A stretch of DNA of 6,075 nt from Mycobacteriaceae bacterium. Its GTDB lineage: Bacteria > Actinomycetota > Actinomycetes > Mycobacteriales > Mycobacteriaceae. The DNA is taken from contig JAFAWC010000471.1 of NCBI GenBank assembly GCA_019242135.1, positions 1 to 6,075 of the forward strand. The letters run 5' to 3'. Positions 5,430 to 6,075 of this stretch are shown one piece after another. The number at the start of each line of letters is the position of its first letter. Position 1 is the stretch's first letter. The position numbers and the translations under genes were made by a program. A model generated the notes under the pieces. The model was not told the DNA's origin. It did not search any database and was given only the letters and a program-made list of their open reading frames with translations.

Positions 5430-6075
5430 ACGAACGCCTCGCGGCGGTTCATGGTCGGAAAGCCGTCGGCGACAACCGCGGCCAACTCGATCAGGGCCTC
5501 CCGAGTCTCTCCCTTCAGCCGCTCGAGGCTGATCTCCGCGCCCTCTTCCAGGTGAGGGTCGAACGGCACCAGCCGCACCGCCCGACACCGTCGGGCGAAG
5601 TGGTCGACGACCTTGTGTAGGTCCACCTTGCCCGAGCGTGGCCGCACCGCGTTGATCACGGCGATCGAGTTGCGCACCATTTCTTGGTGCCCGTGGGCGT
5701 CGAGCCAGTCGAGGGTCGCCGATGCGCTGCGGGCCCCGTCGACCGATCCGGAACTGATCACGACCAGCACGTCGGATTTGGACAGCACCGCCGACATCGC
5801 CGAGTGCATCAGTCCCGTACCGCAGTCGGTGAGCACCAGGCTGTAGAAGCGCTCGAGAATGTCGAGCGTGCTTGTGTAGTCCTCGGAGCTGAATGCCTCC
5901 GACACCGCGGGGTCGCTCTCCGAGGCCAGCACCTCCAGCCGGCTGGGACCCTGCGACGTGTAGGCCCTGATATCGCTGTAACGGTCGATCCCCTCGGCGT
6001 CGCGCAGCAGGTGACGCACGGTGGCGGGGGTCTCCAGAGGAACCTTTCCGCTCAATGTGCCGCGGTCGGGATTCG
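5426..6075 (-). CDS. MinD/ParA-like P-loop ATPase, C-terminal part, start outside window
   Basis: The visible 215 residues run from NPDRGTL at the right edge to the stop. They belong to the MinD/ParA-like (SIMIBI) ATPase group found in mycobacteria, of the type I recall as Rv0530. NPDRGTL fits the segment after the first beta strand in which an Asp-x-Asn/Asp motif reads the nucleotide; the P-loop itself must lie upstream, outside the window. Counting from the TTG at 6055 (an internal Leu), YSLVLTDCGTG (71-81) is the Walker-B-like strand with Asp77, VLVVISSGSVDGARS (96-110) is the next strand and helix, and SIAVINAVRP (130-139) fits the base-recognition strand. FDPHLEEGAEISL (165-177) is close to the usual ParA-family C-terminal pattern. 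Such proteins position or regulate cell-envelope or division complexes; no specific partner is visible here. The TTG at 6055 is not the start, since the frame continues to the edge. Confidence 0.82.
   Translation of the reverse strand, partial: NPDRGTLSGKVPLETPATVRHLLRDAEGIDRYSDIRAYTSQGPSRLEVLASESDPAVSEAFSSEDYTSTLDILERFYSLVLTDCGTGLMHSAMSAVLSKSDVLVVISSGSVDGARSASATLDWLDAHGHQEMVRNSIAVINAVRPRSGKVDLHKVVDHFARRCRAVRLVPFDPHLEEGAEISLERLKGETREALIELAAVVADGFPTMNRREAFV

Overview
The window is high-GC actinobacterial DNA, almost certainly from a mycobacterium (Mycobacterium or Mycolicibacterium). The main reasons are a close EmbR homologue, a PknH-type membrane Ser/Thr kinase directly downstream of it, a DUF4229 membrane protein, a MinD/ParA-like ATPase of the mycobacterial Rv0530 type, and TANNNT promoter elements close to GTG starts.

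Layout: the left edge holds the 3' part of a catalase-related (minimal catalase) peroxidase on the + strand (2-589). Next comes a gene-free interval (590-792) with two strong hairpins, both followed by T-tracts when read on the minus strand; these look like tandem terminators for the minus-strand block. That block is read right to left: a DUF4229 membrane protein (5209-4898), embR (4881-3721), a full-length PknH-like kinase (3621-1915), and a kinase-less paralogue of that kinase (1824-793). Right of the block is a short + strand membrane protein (5250-5429). It is divergent from DUF4229 and convergent with a MinD/ParA-like ATPase (5426-6075, N-terminus off the edge). The two convergent genes share the palindrome TTAA as overlapping stop codons.

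How it may work: in M. tuberculosis, PknH phosphorylates the FHA-domain regulator EmbR, which controls the embCAB arabinosyltransferase genes. Here the kinase keeps all catalytic motifs, and EmbR keeps the FHA residues that read phosphothreonine, so the pair looks functional. The unusual parts are outside the kinase core. The kinase's extracellular sensor is a DUF4189-type domain instead of the PknH sensor domain. The next gene encodes a membrane protein with the same ribosome-binding site, the same first three codons, the last helices of the kinase fold, a Pro-rich juxtamembrane linker and a transmembrane segment, but about 232 residues of kinase domain are missing and the ectodomain is different (four cysteines). 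This looks like a tandem duplication followed by a frame-preserving deletion, leaving a sensor without a kinase. It is the most interesting object in the window.
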